From Gonapodya sp. JEL0774 (lineage: Eukaryota; Monoblepharomycota; Monoblepharidomycetes; Monoblepharidales; Gonapodyaceae): a stretch of DNA of 64,000 nucleotides. Made by a program: the position numbers and the translations under genes. Positions 60,575-64,000 of this stretch are shown here, piece by piece. Under the pieces are notes generated by a model that had not been told where the DNA came from, made no database searches, and saw only the letters and a list, made by a program, of their open reading frames with translations. The first letter of the stretch is position 1. Each line of letters opens with the position of its first letter. Location: the NCBI GenBank assembly GCA_027604505.1, contig JADIIX010000013.1, positions 210,762-274,761 of the forward strand. The letters run 5' to 3'.

Positions 60575-61930
60575 ATGGAGAGCATCAGGAACATACGACT
60601 CATCGATGCTGTGGAGGCGAAAAACGTTGAGTTGGTCAAGAAACTGTTGGCAAGTGGTGCGGATGCCAATTTCAGGAAGAAAGTTACCCTGACTCGAAAC
60701 GTCGACCGTGGCTCGAAAACTGACACAGTGGAATGCGAGTCATTATTGGCACTTGCCATCATTTTTGGCAGCGTAGACATTACCACAGCCCTATTGGAAG
60801 CAGGAGCAGATCCTAGACAGGAAATTAAGTGGAACATTCCATACACAGAGTCTGATAATTGGACTTTGGACAAGTGGAAAAACCGCTGGTGCCCAATATT
60901 GCAATGGCCTTCTGCGCTGGCACTTGCTCTCTCTCTCTGCGGTAAGGCAACAAGGTTGTCAGATGAAGCACAAGTCAATTCTTATGTGGACTTCCACAAT
61001 GGTAACCGATTACGTCCGTTGGACCTTTGTAATGGCAAATTTCCTACCAGCAAGGCTGGTGCCGAAGTACAATTGAGTGGGAATCCTACGACCATACCGG
61101 ATCTTTTTATCGAAGTGAATCACCAACCACGTCTGGACATGGTTGCAAGTCTCCTCAAACACGGAGGCCCCTTTCTTGTCACACCAGAACTCTACGCGGC
61201 AGTGAAGAGCATGAGCGACACACGCTTTCTCCAACTCATGGAACATTCTCTTGACGAGGGGATGGAGCTCGCCAAGGAAATTATCCGCCCCACGCCTGGT
61301 TCTAACGACGTTGCGGACCTCCGCGCTCAGGTCGAGGCCCTTACAACAAGGATCCTTTCTGACGATGACAAACACCAGCAATCTGTCCAAAACCTTAAAT
61401 TGCAATTCGAGGTGCGAATTGCCGCCCTCGAGCGCAAAGTCGCCATTCTCCAACAATCGGGCCCTTCGACGCATCAGAGTCAGGAGTTTCCGCCGCCTAT
61501 CGATGTGAAAAAGGTCATGCACGTGAATGCAGACTATAGTCCCCTCCAGAGCGACGAAATTGAACTGATGGTTGGCCAAATGGTGTTTTGCAACTTGCAG
61601 TATCACGATGGATGGGGCCAAGTGAGTACAAGCCAGTATTGGAGCGCCGCAAGCGCACACTAAATTTGCGTTGGCCGGCGCCAATATCAGGGCATGAACA
61701 CCATCACAGGAGTGTCGGGGTACTTCCCCATGTCACACGTTTCCACGACCCCCACGCCGATGCCCAGTGCGCCACCTTTTACAATGAGAATGGATTCTAT
61801 TGAACGCTGGGCACCGTTGCCCCCTCTGAGTCAGCGTGCTTCGATAACACAGTCGCAGTCGAGCGGGTCATACAGAAGGCAGGCTGCGCCAAGTACAAGG
61901 AATGTGGCGGACGTGAGAGGACCGGTGTGA
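60575..61930 (+). CDS. Ankyrin repeat, coiled-coil and SH3 domain protein
   Basis: Two exons (60575-61621, 61691-61930), phase 0, give 428 residues. The N terminus has ankyrin units: IRLIDAVEAKNVELVKKLLA, SGADANFRKK, LALAIIFGSVDITTALLEAG, ADPR, with a further degenerate unit near RLDMVASLLKHGGPFLVTPE. A helical region (DLRAQVEALTTRILSDDDKH, FEVRIAALERKVAILQQS) is a likely coiled coil. The SH3 fold is split by the intron: VNADYSPLQSDEIELMVGQM, VFCNLQYHDGWGQ, then GVSGYFPMSHV. It keeps the ALYDY-like start, DE, GW and G-YFP-V positions, and so should bind Pro-rich partners. The 70-nt intron removes the domain from any single open frame. The ATG at 60575 is the first Met before the ankyrin units. 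The partner and location are unknown. Confidence 0.82.
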
Positions 61931-62639
61931 AGCGCAGGGAGTTGGTGTGATAGTATAGGTACAGGTATAAGAAGTGGATAACTGGGTTTTGTAGAGGGTC
62001 GTGAACCACCTTGTGGAACTTTCTGTTTCATAACCGCCGTCATTATATTTCTCCCTCTCTGCAAGCTTTCGAAAAAAAGCAAAACCGGAAGAGAATATGA
62101 GAAATTGGAGGTTGAGGAGTGTGTGGTGCATGCTGATGGGGCGTTTTCGGGACAGTTATTTGGCAATCATCGCTAAATTGGAGGAAGATTCGAAAAGATG
62201 GGAAGGGCGTGACGAGGATCCGGACGATCAAGCTGTTTGAAGATGCTGAGACGAAAGTCATTGGGGCTGCGCATGAGTGCATACGTGGTTTGCGAAGACG
62301 GAGGGCATCGGTCAAGTCGGCGAAAGAGTTCGAGATGCTGAGGAAGCTTGGAAGTGAACGAAAAGCAATGACGATATCATGAGAGTCGACAAAGTTGTGG
62401 CAACCTCTGCTGCGATGCGAATGTGGACGATTGGATACTCAAACGAAGGAAGTTGCCCAAGTCGAGGAAAGCGACAGCGATAGCGACGTCCAGAAAGTAT
62501 AATATTCTGGTTGCTTGAACACACTATCGTGGTTTCAAAGAATGAAACTCGGGGGGTGAATGTGGAGGAAGGGAACGAGGTCAAGGCGGAGGACATCTGC
62601 TCCTCAACGCCCCGGCGGACTCCTATGCTCCCGTACCTT
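61931..62639. other. Gap with a possible broken coding block
   Basis: The plus-strand segment at about 62085-62390 gives short protein-like pieces in shifting frames (EVEECVVHADGAFSGQLFG, then LFEDAETKVIGAAHECIRGL and LRKLGSERKAMTIS) separated by stops. It may be a decayed gene or a gene with unrecognised introns. I cannot name a family. Confidence 0.35.
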
Positions 62640-63300
62640 TCTTATTTGAAATCTATTCGCTCCGTCTGTCCCCCGCCGACACTGATGTCATGTTCAACCT
62701 AGTGGCTGTGTTGTAGGCAAAGGCGGGGGCCCGCGCGGGGGAGGGGGGAGGGAACGGGATGGGGAAGGAGAACATGGAAAGGAGGGAAAGGAGGGGGAAC
62801 ACCGTAAGGGAGATGGAGGAGGCGGAGAGGTGGTACACCCAGGCGGGGGGGAGAGGGGGTGGAGAGTGGGTTTCTTTTTTGGGATGGGGGCGGGCGGGGG
62901 AACAAGGCGTGTGCCGTGTGGGGGAGACAGGAGTCGGTGAATCACGATTGGTGCGCGGGGACGCCTACGTGCGACCGGGTGGGATGGTGGGACAGGTGGG
63001 ATGGTGGGCGGGTGGACGGTCGGCCTTGGTCCGTTGACGGAGGGCAGAGAGCACAAGGGGCCCGGCCCGTCCGGGCTGGCGACTGGGGCTGGCGACTGGG
63101 GTGGAGGAGGTGGAGGTAGTGGATTTGGTGGCGTCAGTTTGGCGCGACTCATGACTCACCATGTGAACCCCAAACCGCCCATCCCCGAACGGAAAGAATC
63201 CCACGCCAACCTCCGCAACCTGAGGGCAAAACTGGACGCAAAACGAAGGGAGAGGGACGGGAGTGGAGCAGCGGGAGTGGTGGGAGTAAGAGGAGTGGGG
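62640..63300 (+). pseudogene. Decayed partial duplicate of TPR gene exons 2-3
   Basis: The exon 2 copy resembles 59285-59504: LRLSPDD..IMFNLAAVLEAKA becomes CPPPTLMSC plus MFNL-VAVL, then TAG at 62714-62716 where the parent has GAG. After the stop the frame resumes with AKAGARAGEG and TVREMEEAERWYTQAGGRGG. The intron and exon 3 copy are also present: ESHANLRNLRAKLDAKRRER at about 63196-63255. Exon 1 (the first TPRs) is missing. The copy is in the same orientation about 3.4 kb away, with the ankyrin-SH3 gene between. The premature stop and missing exon argue that it is not functional. Confidence 0.82.
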
Positions 63301-64000
63301 TGTGAGGGAAGGAGGGTCAGGGGATAGGAGGGAGGGAGGGACAGGGAGTGAGGAGGCGATGAATGTGCTGAGCTGGGATTACGGGTTTGGTTCTGCGGGA
63401 CATGCGGTGGTGCGACGGTGGACCTTGGGTGCGCAGGGTGCGGGTGCGGGAACCACACGCCGAACTGTTGGTGTCGGGTAATGTGTGGCGGATAATAAAG
63501 TGCGCAGACCGGGTGCTGGGTTCTGGGGTTGGTCGACGGTGTGCCAAAGTGGAGGTGCCTTGTAATTGTGAGAGGGTCTCGTGTGCGGCGTTTGTGGCGC
63601 GTGCGAGAGGGGGGTTGGGTTCGGGGATCAGGGACGGAACTGGACGGGACGGGGCATCGCGCACGGTGCAACCACACGTCCCATCGTGCACTGGTACCAT
63701 GGAGTTAGGGCAGGACCGGACTGAACCGCCACGACGGTGTCCGAACGGGTCGTGAGTGGTGCCTATGTCACCCCCCTAAGACGGCGCGACTCATTGATAC
63801 ATAGACGGGCGGCGTACCTCCTAGCGGCGCATTGGTGTGTCCCGTCCCCTGTGCGCTCTGTGGTGGGGATATGGAGTTTTACACGGGCAGGGGGTCATGG
63901 ATGTACGTATTGGTGTGAGAGTTTGTAGTGTAACCGTGACGGTTCCGTGGGTCCGGACGTAGTCTCGAGTACTCGTATGTATATTGCTAGTGTCTCTAGT
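63301..64000. other. Flank of the duplicate, no gene seen
   Basis: A stretch at about 63610-63680 resembles the TPR gene's 3' flank near 60060-60130 (gggttggg, ggggatcagggac, then gcacggtg and gcaaccaca). This extends the duplicated segment beyond the coding part. No open frame has a recognisable motif. Confidence 0.5.

Noticed and set aside
1-64000. CRISPR arrays, prokaryotic operons, phage or complete transposon
   Set aside because: No regular spacer-repeat array, no Shine-Dalgarno-led operons, and no transposase, integrase or reverse transcriptase motif was recognised on either strand.

Overview
The window is nuclear DNA from a eukaryote, almost certainly a fungus. Protein genes lie on both strands and are cut by many short GT-AG introns (mostly 40-125 nt, donors GTGAGT/GTAAGT/GTGCGT). 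There is a fungal Clr2-type silencing protein and no operon-like layout, rRNA, tRNA, CRISPR array or complete transposon that I can recognise. Intron density is very high (the ABC transporter needs about 27 exons). With a HGSNAT-like acyltransferase and an ankyrin-SH3 protein, this suggests an intron-rich fungus, perhaps of a chytrid-like early-diverging lineage. That placement is inference only.

Layout from left to right: a DUF1992/DNAJC28-like mitochondrial-type protein (+, 182-2220); an eIF2-alpha kinase with a huge low-complexity insert (-, 2300-7270); a PAS-domain unit directly upstream on the same strand (-, 7716-8562); a repeat-bearing interval; a short cyclin-box gene (-, 11387-12212); a 1,316-residue protein combining an N-terminal membrane segment, a PAM2 motif, RGG boxes and a C-terminal CCCH finger (+, 13979-18275); a two-finger C2H2 protein (-, 18854-20601); a zinc alcohol dehydrogenase (-, 21200-23175); a short kinesin (-, 23567-25245); a full ABCB/MDR transporter (+, 26137-32205); a Clr2-like silencing protein with one in-frame TGA (-, 32698-35892); an F-box-like protein (-, 37005-38774); APC4 of the anaphase-promoting complex (+, 39387-43469); a HGSNAT-like membrane acyltransferase (-, 43625-45043); a GEN1/XPG-like protein that has lost most catalytic acids (+, 45407-49019); an MFS anion:cation symporter-type carrier (-, 49397-51758); about 6 kb with few genes; a TPR protein (+, 57952-59991); an ankyrin-coiled coil-SH3 protein (+, 60575-61930); and a decayed partial copy of the TPR gene (62640-63300).

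The genes do not form one pathway. Several concern translation and mRNA control (eIF2-alpha kinase, PAM2/CCCH protein), the cell cycle (APC4, cyclin, F-box protein), chromatin and DNA (Clr2-like, GEN1-like), and transport (ABCB, MFS). The most unusual items are the PAM2-RGG-CCCH protein whose zinc finger appears only after splicing, the degenerate GEN1-like nuclease with an 81-bp repeat tail, the in-frame TGA in the Clr2-like gene, the PAS unit next to the eIF2-alpha kinase, and the partial TPR duplication. Exon boundaries were worked out by hand from splice motifs and reading-frame continuity. Gene spans are more reliable than the 5' ends.
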